Shown: positions 1 through 5,750, counted from the stretch's first letter. The stretch: DNA of 5,750 bases from DATBMA01 sp036555105 (GCA_036555105.1 DATBMA010000008.1:1-5750), one strand, 5' to 3'. The notes: a model not told the origin generated them from the letters alone. A program made the numbers and translations.

Positions 1-15
1 AGGCGCTAATCACCC

Positions 16-34
16 CCCAGGACAACTCCCTGGG
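16..34. repeat. Short inverted repeat upstream of the ABC exporter operon
   Basis: CCCAGG (16-21) pairs with CCTGGG (29-34) across a 7-nt loop. It could be the tail of a terminator of a gene left of the window or an operator for the ABC operon. There is no T-run, and a 6-bp stem is weak in DNA this GC-rich, so the function is unassigned. Confidence 0.3.
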
Positions 35-38
35 CCGG

Positions 39-55
39 TATCCTTCGATCTCCCC
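39..55 (+). promoter_or_regulatory. Possible -10 element and leaderless start of the ABC exporter operon
   Basis: TATCCT (39-44) fits the actinobacterial TANNNT -10 pattern and lies 11 nt before the GTG at 56, so a transcript would begin about 5 nt before or at the start codon. There is no purine-rich Shine-Dalgarno sequence in 40-55 (the stretch is TTCGATCTCCCC). No convincing -35 is visible. This is weaker than the matching elements before the DinB-like and kgd genes. Confidence 0.3.
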
Positions 56-1849
56 GTGACCACACGTACGTCACCCGCGTCTCCATGGCAGGTTCTGAAG
101 GGGGGGATCAAGCTGATCGCCCGCTTCGTCAAGGCGCGCCCGGGGACGTTCGCAGTGGCCGTGATCGGGGCGGCGATGTTCGCCTCGGCCATCGTCCTGG
201 CGGCTCTGGTGGTCGGTCATATCACCGACACGCTGATCATCCCCGTTCTCGACCAGGGTGCCTCACCGGTCGGACTCCTGCGACCGGCGATCTGGCTGAT
301 CATGGCGGTAGCTCTCTGGAAGTCGGTCGGCATCATCATTCGTCGGGTCGGCGCCTCCTGGCTGCAGATGAACACGCAGGCCGACGTGCGGATGCGGCTG
401 ATCGAGCACAAACTCGGCCTCAAGCTTTCATGGCTGCAGACCAGGTCCACGGGCGACCTACTGGCGGTCACCGACAGCGACGCCAGCCAGGCCATCTGGA
501 TCCTGGGCCCGCTCCCGTACGGCACCGGGGTCTCCCTGCTGCTGGTGGGGACGGTGATCATGATCTTCACCCTCGATCCGTGGCTCGGCTTGTTGACCCT
601 CCTGGCTGTGGCCGCCATCGTCGCCATGGAGATCCGAGGCAGCTGGGCGATGTTCGCCCAGTTCGAGACCGTCCAGAGCCTGAGAGGGGACCTCTCGTCG
701 GTGGCGCATGAGTCGTTCGACGGCGCCCTCACCGTCAAGGCACTGGGAAGGGAGGACTTCGAGGCTGAGCGCTTCGGGGGGACGGTCGACCGCCTCAGGG
801 ACGAATTGGTGAGGGTGGGCCGGAAGTTTGCCAACTACCGGTCGTTTGCCGATGCCCTGCCTCTGGTGTCGACGATCGTGCTGATCGTGGCCGGCTCTGT
901 CCGGGTGGCGGCGGGAGACCTGTCGGCCGGGGACATGGTGACCGTGGCCTACCTCTTCTCGTTGTCGGCCGTGCCGGTGAGGCTGGTCGGATACGTCCTA
1001 TGGGAGATGGCCTCGAGCCTGGCCGGCTGGGAGCGGGTCGAGACCGTTTTGAGCGTGGGTGAGGCAGTCGAGTACGGGGCTCTTCGGGCCGTCCCCGAGA
1101 TCTCGGGGGCGGACGTGACCGGGCGCGAGCTCGACTTCGCCTATGACGCCGAGAACCCGATCCTGCGCTCGCTCCGATTCGACATCCCGGCAGGCAAGAC
1201 CGTCGCCGTGGTGGGACCGACCGGAGCCGGCAAGACCACCCTCACCCTCCTGCTGGCCCGGCTGTGGGATCCGGCCAGCGGTTCGGTCTCGCTCGATGGC
1301 CGCGACCTGCGTGACTTTGCCCGCTCGGAGCTCTCGAGCGAGGTTGCGTATGTCTCTCAGCAGGCGTTCCTGTTCGATGACACGGTCACCGGCAACATCA
1401 CGCTCGGTGCTGCCATCCCGATGGACGAGGTGAGGGCGGCCGCCCGCCTGGCAGGGGCGGAGGACTTCGTCGAAGAGTTGTCCGATGGCTTCGACACCCG
1501 CATCGGCGAACGGGGAACCTCTCTCAGTGGTGGGCAGCAACAGCGCATCGCCTTGGCCAGGGCGCTGGCACGACGGCCGCGGCTGCTGATCCTCGACGAC
1601 GCCACCTCGGCGGTGGACCCGAGCGTCGAGGCCGCAATCCTTCGCCGTCTCAAGTCTGCGGAGCTGCCTTCAACGGTGGTGCTGGTCGCCTATCGGAGGG
1701 CCTCGGTGATGCTGGCGGACGAGGTCGTGTTCATCGATGGGGGCCGGGTCGTCGGTCATGGCAGCCACGAGCAGCTGATGGTCAGCCAGCCCGGTTACGC
1801 CCGCCTGCTGCGGGCTTACGAAGAGGAAGCGGAGAGGAGGTCGGCATGA
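56..1849 (+). CDS. ABC exporter half-transporter, subunit with degenerate ATPase residues
   Basis: A 597-residue type IV (ABCB-like) exporter half: membrane domain followed by nucleotide-binding domain in the cytoplasmic membrane. Hydrophobic segments lie near residues 31-54, 73-95, 155-172, 174-193, 267-287 and 292-316, the expected six. The ATPase domain has A-loop Tyr363, Walker A GPTGAGKTT (387-395), Q-loop Gln435, a canonical LSGGQ signature (490-494), Walker B LLILDD (Asp514) and D-loop SAVD (518-521). Two key residues deviate. The catalytic Glu position is Asp515, and the switch His is Tyr546 (VAYR instead of VAHR). This is the pattern of the non-catalytic half of heterodimeric exporters such as TM287/288 or LmrCD (family knowledge). 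The gene overlaps the next by ATGA, so the partner is almost certainly that product. GTG 56 is the first in-frame start seen; the frame is open to the left edge, so a longer N-terminus cannot be formally excluded, but the length is normal. Substrate unknown. Confidence 0.93.
   Translation: MTTRTSPASPWQVLKGGIKLIARFVKARPGTFAVAVIGAAMFASAIVLAALVVGHITDTLIIPVLDQGASPVGLLRPAIWLIMAVALWKSVGIIIRRVGASWLQMNTQADVRMRLIEHKLGLKLSWLQTRSTGDLLAVTDSDASQAIWILGPLPYGTGVSLLLVGTVIMIFTLDPWLGLLTLLAVAAIVAMEIRGSWAMFAQFETVQSLRGDLSSVAHESFDGALTVKALGREDFEAERFGGTVDRLRDELVRVGRKFANYRSFADALPLVSTIVLIVAGSVRVAAGDLSAGDMVTVAYLFSLSAVPVRLVGYVLWEMASSLAGWERVETVLSVGEAVEYGALRAVPEISGADVTGRELDFAYDAENPILRSLRFDIPAGKTVAVVGPTGAGKTTLTLLLARLWDPASGSVSLDGRDLRDFARSELSSEVAYVSQQAFLFDDTVTGNITLGAAIPMDEVRAAARLAGAEDFVEELSDGFDTRIGERGTSLSGGQQQRIALARALARRPRLLILDDATSAVDPSVEAAILRRLKSAELPSTVVLVAYRRASVMLADEVVFIDGGRVVGHGSHEQLMVSQPGYARLLRAYEEEAERRSA
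1835..1840 (+). promoter_or_regulatory. Strong Shine-Dalgarno site for the second ABC subunit
   Basis: AGGAGG lies 5 nt before the ATG at 1846, inside the last codons of the first ABC gene and within a longer purine run (1831-1840). Together with the ATGA overlap it supports coupled translation of equal amounts of the two subunits. It contrasts with the lack of such sites before the other plus-strand genes here. Confidence 0.8.
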
Positions 1850-3627
1850 CGGTCGACGCCGAGCCCCTCCAAATCCCGACCCTCTCCGCCCTGAAAAGAG
1901 CATTCCGCGAGGCGCCGCAGCTCGGAACGGGATTCGTGGCCACGCTGATGCTGGCCGTGCTCGGCACCGCCGGCCAGCTGGTCGTGCCCATCGTCATCCA
2001 GCGAATCACCGACAAACAGCTGCTTGCCCCCGAGGGCCCTGACGTGGGCCAGGTGATCATGCTCGGCCTGGCGGCCCTCGTCCTCCTCGCCCTGGCGGCC
2101 TGGGTGACCCGGGTCGCCGTCATCCGCCTGAGCGTCAACACCGCCGGGGGCCTGGCCCAGCTCCGGATGAAGCTGTTCCGCCATCTCCATCGCCTGTCGA
2201 TCATCGACCTGCAGACCGAGCGACGGGGCGCCCTGGTCTCACGGGTCACCTCGGACATCAACACGATCCAGGAGTTCACCGAATGGGGCGGCACCGGGCT
2301 GGTCGTCGGCTCCGCCCAGATCGTGCTCTCGCTGCTGGTGATGTTCTTCTACCAGTGGCAGCTGGCGCTGCTGGTCCTGGGCGGAGTGATTGTCTATGCG
2401 CTCATGGTCGCCTGGTTCCAGCGCCGGTTACAGCGTGCACACGACGGAGTGCGGGAGCGAGTGGCCGACAGCCTGGCGGTGATGGGAGAGACCATCACCG
2501 GGCTGCAAGTGGTCCGGGCATACGGAGTCGAGGATGTGACCCTCAAGCGGGTCAGGGACACCCTGCAGCTACAGGTGCGGGCCGAGCATCGGGCCAACAC
2601 CTTGTCGGCGATCTTCTTCTCCTCGGCAGAGCTGTTCGCAGCCGCCATCACCGCGGGGGTGGTGGCGATGGGCATCCTCATCGGGCCGGACGTCGGGACC
2701 AGCGCCGGGACCCTGCTGGCGTTCCTGTTCCTGGTCAACTTGATGATCGAGCCGATCCAGACCCTGGTGGAGACCATCGATCAGGCTCAACGGGCAGCGG
2801 CGGGCGTGCGGCGGGTTCTGCGAGTGCTGGACTCGCCCATCTCGATACCCGACCCGGTCGATGGGACCGTCCTGCCGCCGGGCGGGCTTGGCGCCAACTA
2901 TCACGACGTCTCCCTCCATTACCCGGGAGGCGCCGAACCTGCCTTGTCGGGCGTGAATGTCGAGATCGAGCCCGGACAGCGAGTGGCGGTCGTGGGCGAG
3001 ACCGGATCGGGCAAGACCACCTTCGCCAAGCTCATGACCCGCCTGCTCGATCCGACCGAGGGCGCTATCACCCTGGGTGGAGTCCCCCTCACCGGTGTCC
3101 GGTTCGACTCCTTGCGGAAGCGGGTTGCCTTCGTCCCCCAGGAGGGTTTCCTCTTCAGCGCATCGGTCGGTGACAACGTGCGTTATGGCAAGCCGAACGC
3201 AACCGACCGCGAGCTCGAGACCGCCTTCATGGAGCTGGGGCTGGGTTCCTGGCTTGATCGCCTGCCGGATGGCCTCACCACCCAGGTGGGGGAGCGGGGC
3301 GGCAACCTGTCGGCGGGAGAGAGGCAGCTAGTGGCAATGGTGCGAGCGTGGATCTCGGAGCCCGACCTGCTGGTCCTGGACGAGGCCACCTCGGCCGTCG
3401 ACCCTGCGCTGGATGTCCAATTGCGCGAGGCGATCGAGCGGCTCACACGTGGACGAACGTCGGTGACCATCGCCCATCGGCTGTCGACGGCGGAGGCGGC
3501 GGATCGAGTCCTGGTCTTCGATGAAGGCAAGCTGGTGGAGGACGGGAGGCACATCGAGCTTCTCTCGGGCGGGGGTGTATACGCCTCGCTCTACCGCGAT
3601 TGGTCTGCGGGGACCCGCGAGGTCTGA
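1846..3627 (+). CDS. ABC exporter half-transporter, catalytically competent subunit
   Basis: A 593-residue ABC exporter half. Six hydrophobic segments lie near residues 29-50, 69-92, 147-168, 169-190, 256-279 and 286-308, and the cytoplasmic ATPase domain follows. It has A-loop Tyr359, Walker A GETGSGKTT (384-392), Q-loop Gln432, Walker B LLVLDE with the normal catalytic Glu513, D-loop SAVD (516-519) and switch His544 (IAHRLS). Its signature is LSAGE (488-492) instead of LSGGQ. In the head-to-tail ATPase dimer its Walker motifs face the perfect LSGGQ of the upstream subunit, giving a competent site, while its own LSAGE faces that subunit's Asp/Tyr site, giving a degenerate one. The ATG start is set by the ATGA overlap and a strong AGGAGG. 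The family exports drugs, lipids or peptides; nothing here identifies the substrate. Confidence 0.94.
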   Translation: MTVDAEPLQIPTLSALKRAFREAPQLGTGFVATLMLAVLGTAGQLVVPIVIQRITDKQLLAPEGPDVGQVIMLGLAALVLLALAAWVTRVAVIRLSVNTAGGLAQLRMKLFRHLHRLSIIDLQTERRGALVSRVTSDINTIQEFTEWGGTGLVVGSAQIVLSLLVMFFYQWQLALLVLGGVIVYALMVAWFQRRLQRAHDGVRERVADSLAVMGETITGLQVVRAYGVEDVTLKRVRDTLQLQVRAEHRANTLSAIFFSSAELFAAAITAGVVAMGILIGPDVGTSAGTLLAFLFLVNLMIEPIQTLVETIDQAQRAAAGVRRVLRVLDSPISIPDPVDGTVLPPGGLGANYHDVSLHYPGGAEPALSGVNVEIEPGQRVAVVGETGSGKTTFAKLMTRLLDPTEGAITLGGVPLTGVRFDSLRKRVAFVPQEGFLFSASVGDNVRYGKPNATDRELETAFMELGLGSWLDRLPDGLTTQVGERGGNLSAGERQLVAMVRAWISEPDLLVLDEATSAVDPALDVQLREAIERLTRGRTSVTIAHRLSTAEAADRVLVFDEGKLVEDGRHIELLSGGGVYASLYRDWSAGTREV

Positions 3628-3818
3628 GCGGCCGAGACAATCGGCGGACGGTTCGAGGCGGCGGACGGTTCGAGGCGCCGCTGATCCATCCGTCGGACGA
3701 CCTCACCACTCACGGCGTCATCGTCGGGATGACCGGCTCCGGAAAGACCGGCCTGGGTGTCGACTTGATCGAGGAAGCCCTGTTGGACGGCATCCCGTGT
3801 CTGGTGATCGACCCCAAG
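3628..3818 (+). pseudogene. Remnant of a HerA/FtsK-like ATP-binding protein gene
   Basis: In the frame of base 3669, 50 codons (3669-3818) encode a stretch that I recognise as the N-terminal part of HerA-helicase-like ATPases: a 'DDLTTHGVIVG' segment, Walker A GMTGSGKTG (M codon at 3729), a helix with LIEEA, and the strand ending 'LVIDPK'. Family members then continue 'GD(L/M)' and run for several hundred residues with Walker B and further motifs. Here the sequence turns to an unrelated FRSRDRGR at 3819, and the 3' end of a convergent gene begins 32 bases later. The 5' side also looks damaged: no ATG or GTG lies in frame before the motif (only TTG at 3600, inside the ABC gene), and a 17-bp tandem duplication precedes it. 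It follows the ABC operon by a few bases in the same direction, so it was probably its third gene or an adjacent one. Assembly error is an alternative to true gene decay. Confidence 0.7.
3642..3677. repeat. 17-bp perfect tandem duplication
   Basis: The unit CGGCGGACGGTTCGAGG occurs twice in immediate succession (3642-3658 and 3659-3675), with the match continuing for two bases. Seventeen is not a multiple of three, so the second copy moves the reading frame of the ATPase remnant relative to whatever preceded the first copy. It lies just behind the stop codon of the second ABC gene. Confidence 0.95.
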
Positions 3819-3821
3819 TTC

Positions 3822-3835
3822 CGGTCGCGTGACCG
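3822..3835. terminator. Weak hairpin between the ATPase remnant and the polymerase gene
   Basis: CGGTC (3822-3826) pairs with GACCG (3831-3835) across a GCGT loop. It sits 15 bases beyond the stop codon of the minus-strand polymerase gene, where a terminator would be expected. The stem is short and no T-run follows on either strand, so this is a tentative call. Confidence 0.25.
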
Positions 3836-3850
3836 AGGGCGGGCGCCAAT

Positions 3851-4840
3851 TCACCGGCCGAAGCGATCGAAGGGTGTCAACTCAAGACGACCATCCTCGA
3901 TCATCTGGTCGATGGCAGCCACCGCCGGGGCCAGGTCCTGCGGAGTCGCCGACTGCCATGGACGCCGACGGTTGGGCTCGTCGGCCAGCCTGAAGCCATT
4001 CGGTTCCACCTGCTCGAGATCCTTCCAGGAGATCGGCATGGCGATCGGGGCACCGGATTTGGGACGAAGCGAATACGGACAGACCCCGGTCGCTCCCATG
4101 TGGTTGCGCAGCCAGTCGAGGAACACCCGGCCTTTGCGCTCCCGCTTGAGGAATTCGATCGTCAGCCGGTCGGGGTGGCTGTCAACCAACAGGAGAGCCA
4201 TCGCCTGGGCCAGTCTTGCCAGGCCTTCGAAGTCGACGGTCGGCGCCAACGGTGCAACCACATGAAAGCCCTTGGAGCCCGTGGTCATGAGCCAGGAGTC
4301 GATCCCGAGGCCGGCCAACAGGTCCGCCACGGCTTGCGCTCCGAACCGAGCTCCTTCGACGTCCCCCTCATCCGGATCGAGATCGAACACCAGCCGGTCG
4401 GGGTGTTCCAGATCGGCGCTGCGAAAGCAAGGAATGTGGAAGGTGATCGTGTTCTGGTTGACCAGATACATGAGCCCCTCCTCATCGCTTATGGACGGAT
4501 AGGCCACAGTCCCGTCCTGCTTGGGCAGCTCGATCCGCCGGATGAAGTCGGGGAATCCCTTTCCTGCGTTCTTCTGCATGAAGCCGGGTTCGTCGACTCC
4601 TCTCGGATAGCGCTCCAGGGTGAGGGGTCGGTCGATGAGGTGGGGCAGCATCACTCCGGCCACGCGTTCGTAGTAGCCCGCCACGTCGGCCTTGGTGATG
4701 CCATCGGCGGGGAAGAGCAGCTTCTCGGGGTGGCTGACCTTGATCAGGCCATGATTGTTCCACCCCTTGCCCGGGCGTAAACGGCCGTCCCACGCGCCAA
4801 AACCGGATTGGGTAAATTCGAACGGTGACCACCAACCCAT
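3851..4840 (-). CDS. ligD: Stand-alone LigD-type polymerase (AEP primase superfamily)
   Basis: The product matches the polymerase domain of LigD, the archaeo-eukaryotic-primase-type enzyme that adds nucleotides to and fills in broken DNA ends in Ku-dependent end joining (family knowledge). The conserved domain starts near residue 33 with 'KVSHPEKLLFP' and continues with 'RPLTLERYP'. All catalytic motifs are present: motif I FDLDP with Asp153 and Asp155, motif II TGSKGFH (187-193), and motif III FLDW with Asp242, followed by PYSLR (255-259) and GAPIAMPISW (263-272). There is no ligase or phosphoesterase domain, and the length fits the polymerase module alone, like mycobacterial PolD proteins; no Ku or ligase gene is visible nearby. 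The start is uncertain. ATG 4840 is the only ATG/GTG/TTG between an upstream in-frame TGA and the conserved domain, but residues 1-31 do not resemble the family and would overlap the divergent gene by 16 bp. A CTG start at codon 32 is possible. Confidence 0.9.
   Translation of the reverse strand: MGWWSPFEFTQSGFGAWDGRLRPGKGWNNHGLIKVSHPEKLLFPADGITKADVAGYYERVAGVMLPHLIDRPLTLERYPRGVDEPGFMQKNAGKGFPDFIRRIELPKQDGTVAYPSISDEEGLMYLVNQNTITFHIPCFRSADLEHPDRLVFDLDPDEGDVEGARFGAQAVADLLAGLGIDSWLMTTGSKGFHVVAPLAPTVDFEGLARLAQAMALLLVDSHPDRLTIEFLKRERKGRVFLDWLRNHMGATGVCPYSLRPKSGAPIAMPISWKDLEQVEPNGFRLADEPNRRRPWQSATPQDLAPAVAAIDQMIEDGRLELTPFDRFGR
4813..4824 (+). promoter_or_regulatory. Putative -10 element of a leaderless DinB-like gene
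   Basis: TAAATT (4813-4818) matches TANNNT and is followed by six bases (CGAACG) and then the GTG at 4825. This spacing would put the transcription start on the start codon. No Shine-Dalgarno sequence is present and no clear -35 is seen. The TAA also serves as an in-frame stop, which fixes GTG 4825 as the first possible start. Confidence 0.55.
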
Positions 4841-5361
4841 CTCCGAATCCGGTCAGCCAGCCAAGCGCCTACCAGCAGTCCCTGCTCGCCGCCCTAGGCG
4901 AGCGCGATCCGGCCACGGTTCAGGCCCAGACCCTCGCTTCGATGCGACAACTGGCGACTGACGCCGGTGGGTTGCTGTCGACCAGACCTGAGCCCGGGGA
5001 GTGGGCGGTTCTTGGCTGCCTTGCCCACCTGGTCGATGCCGAGATCGTGATGTCGAGCCGGTACCGGTGGGTCTTGGCCGAAGACCAGCCGGCAATCCAG
5101 GGCTACGACCAGGACTTCTGGGTCGACAACCTGCATCCCGACGACGAGCCGGCAGACGAGCTGCTCTCGACCTTCGGCCCGCTGCGCGCCGCCAACCTGA
5201 GGCTCTGGCAGCGCTCTGGTGAGGCCGAGCGCGCCAGGGTCGGCCTTCACAGCGAACGTGGCCCTGAGAGCTACGACTTGATGTTCCGCATGATCGCCGG
5301 GCACGATCTCGTCCATCTGGCCCAGGCCCGTGATGCCTTGGCTGCAGCCCGCAGACGCTGA
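4825..5361 (+). CDS. DinB-like / mycothiol-transferase-like metal-binding protein
   Basis: A 178-residue protein with the layout of the DinB/YfiT four-helix-bundle superfamily. Residues 56-74 carry the typical 'EPGEWAVLGCLAHLVDAE' segment, with Trp60 and the first candidate metal ligand His68. Near the C-terminus an HxxxH pair (His160, His164, in 'AGHDLVHLAQ') completes the three-histidine site expected for a divalent metal. Members include thiol-dependent S-transferases (mycothiol or bacillithiol) and many proteins of unknown reaction, so the substrate is not assignable. The first 15 or so residues are Pro/Ser/Asn-rich and probably disordered. No signal peptide or membrane segment is seen, so it is likely cytosolic. 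It is divergent from the LigD-type gene. No function in DNA damage should be read from the family name alone. Confidence 0.82.
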   Translation: MTTNPSPNPVSQPSAYQQSLLAALGERDPATVQAQTLASMRQLATDAGGLLSTRPEPGEWAVLGCLAHLVDAEIVMSSRYRWVLAEDQPAIQGYDQDFWVDNLHPDDEPADELLSTFGPLRAANLRLWQRSGEAERARVGLHSERGPESYDLMFRMIAGHDLVHLAQARDALAAARRR

Positions 5362-5432
5362 AGACGTCCTAGGACTACGTCGCAAATGCGACTTGCGTTT
5401 CAAGTCGTCCGTCTCACGTAAGACGTAGGACT
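5361..5432. repeat. Cluster of inverted and direct repeats between the DinB-like gene and kgd
   Basis: Four overlapping symmetries fill this stretch. (1) A palindrome GTCCTAGGAC at 5366-5375. (2) GTCGCA-AA-TGCGAC at 5379-5392. (3) CGACTTG/CAAGTCG at 5389-5395 and 5401-5407 with a 5-nt loop. (4) AGTCGTCCGTCT (5403-5414) against AGACGTAGGACT (5421-5432), pairing at 10 of 12 positions around CACGTA. In addition AAGACGTCCTAGGACT (5361-5376) recurs as AAGACGTAGGACT (5420-5432), differing only by a 3-bp CCT. Possible roles are a terminator for the gene on the left, operator sites for the gene on the right, or a small dispersed repeat; there is no T-run. Confidence 0.8.
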
Positions 5433-5438
5433 CCCCGA

Positions 5439-5450
5439 TAGCATTGGCGG
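5439..5450 (+). promoter_or_regulatory. Putative -10 element of a leaderless kgd gene
   Basis: TAGCAT (5439-5444) fits TANNNT and is followed by six bases (TGGCGG) and the GTG at 5451. No Shine-Dalgarno site lies at a working distance. The -35 position (about 5416-5421) would fall inside the inverted repeat 5403-5432, so a protein bound there could control this promoter. The in-frame TAG at 5439 rules out a longer N-terminus. Confidence 0.5.
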
Positions 5451-5750
5451 GTGGCCGACCTCGAACCAGCCCAAATCGACTTCGGGCCCAACATCTGGCT
5501 GGTTGACGAGGTCTACCGCCAGTACCTCGAAGACCCTGAGTCGGTGAGCGAGGCCTGGCAGGAGTTCTTCGAGGACTATCGCCCCCAGAGCCCGGTGCTC
5601 AACGCGGTACCGGTTCCGGCGGCCCAGCCCGTGGTCGAGCCGCTCGCCCCGACGACTACCGCTCCCACCTCGGTAGTGGACGTGCCAAGTCCGGATGGCG
5701 CGGCCGCGACACCGGCCGGCGCGGACGGGGCCGAGCCGGAGCCGTTGCGA
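5451..5750 (+). CDS. kgd: 2-oxoglutarate dehydrogenase E1 / Kgd, N-terminal part (runs off window)
   Basis: The first 100 codons of the thiamine-diphosphate-dependent E1 component of 2-oxoglutarate dehydrogenase, or of the actinobacterial multifunctional form (Kgd/SucA), which acts in the TCA cycle. Residues 10-43 carry the diagnostic N-terminal segment: 'FGPN.WLVDE.Y.QYL.DPESV...WQEFF.DY'. This matches the start of mycobacterial Kgd and, more distantly, E. coli SucA. From about residue 45 to the window edge the protein is rich in Pro, Ala and Val, which resembles the flexible linker that precedes a fused acyltransferase (E2-like) domain in actinobacterial Kgd. That fusion cannot be confirmed here because the catalytic parts lie outside the window. 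GTG 5451 is the first start after an in-frame TAG and needs only ten residues before the conserved segment. Confidence 0.9.
   Translation, partial: MADLEPAQIDFGPNIWLVDEVYRQYLEDPESVSEAWQEFFEDYRPQSPVLNAVPVPAAQPVVEPLAPTTTAPTSVVDVPSPDGAAATPAGADGAEPEPLR

Noticed and set aside
217..834. A 205-codon minus-strand open frame inside the first ABC gene.
   Set aside because: It is an antisense shadow of a membrane domain with clear helices on the plus strand, and its product resembles no family I know.
3309..3323. LSAGE instead of LSGGQ in the second ABC subunit, first read as a damaged gene.
   Set aside because: A non-canonical signature facing a degenerate Walker site is expected in heterodimeric exporters, and the rest of the gene is intact.
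3819..4265. The ATPase-remnant frame stays open for about 450 bases more, as if one 221-residue protein ran from 3600 to 4265.
   Set aside because: From 3851 on it is the antisense of the polymerase gene, whose motifs are complete on the minus strand. The plus-strand translation is Arg/Ser-rich and has no ATPase features after 'IDPK'.
4100..4780. A 226-codon plus-strand open frame opposite the polymerase gene.
   Set aside because: It is a GC-rich shadow frame; the minus strand carries the recognisable catalytic motifs across the whole interval.
3851..5361. The LigD-type polymerase plus DinB-like gene considered as a DNA-damage response module.
   Set aside because: The genes are divergent, DinB-like bundle proteins are mostly metal-dependent thiol transferases, and no SOS box-like site was seen between them.
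5366..5432. The repeat cluster considered as a CRISPR fragment or an insertion-sequence end.
   Set aside because: There are only two unequal direct copies, no regular spacers, no transposase and no target-site duplication pattern.

Overview
This window reads as ordinary chromosomal DNA from a high-GC actinobacterium. The evidence is G/C-biased third codon positions, GTG starts, weak or absent Shine-Dalgarno sites at first genes, a DinB/mycothiol-transferase-like protein, a LigD-type end-joining polymerase, and an actinobacterial-style 2-oxoglutarate dehydrogenase E1/Kgd N-terminus. An Acidimicrobiia-like lineage is my guess from gene style and is not proven by the sequence.

Left part (56-3627, + strand): two half-size ABC exporter genes overlap by an ATGA and form one operon. 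Each has a six-helix membrane domain followed by a nucleotide-binding domain. Their defects are complementary. The first has Asp for the catalytic Glu and Tyr for the switch His but a perfect LSGGQ. The second has canonical Glu and His but LSAGE as its signature. Together they should form a heterodimeric exporter with one degenerate and one competent ATP site. The substrate cannot be read from the sequence.

Middle (3628-3850): a remnant of a HerA/FtsK-like ATPase gene lies directly behind the transporter operon. About 50 residues around an intact Walker A survive. Recognisable sequence stops right after the 'IDPK' strand, just before the 3' end of a convergent gene, and a 17-bp perfect tandem duplication sits at its 5' side.

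Right part (3851-5750): a stand-alone LigD-type polymerase/primase gene lies on the minus strand, with all catalytic motifs. Head to head with it is a DinB-like metal-binding protein gene on the plus strand. Next is an 89-bp intergenic region dense in inverted and direct repeats, then the first 100 codons of the 2-oxoglutarate dehydrogenase E1/Kgd gene, which runs off the window.

Two plus-strand genes (DinB-like and kgd) have a TANNNT hexamer exactly 6 nt before a GTG with no Shine-Dalgarno site, which suggests leaderless transcription. I found no RNA gene, CRISPR array, insertion sequence or clearly novel multi-gene system. The points most worth a second look are the asymmetric ATP sites, the broken ATPase gene, the repeat cluster at the kgd promoter and the unclear start of the polymerase gene.
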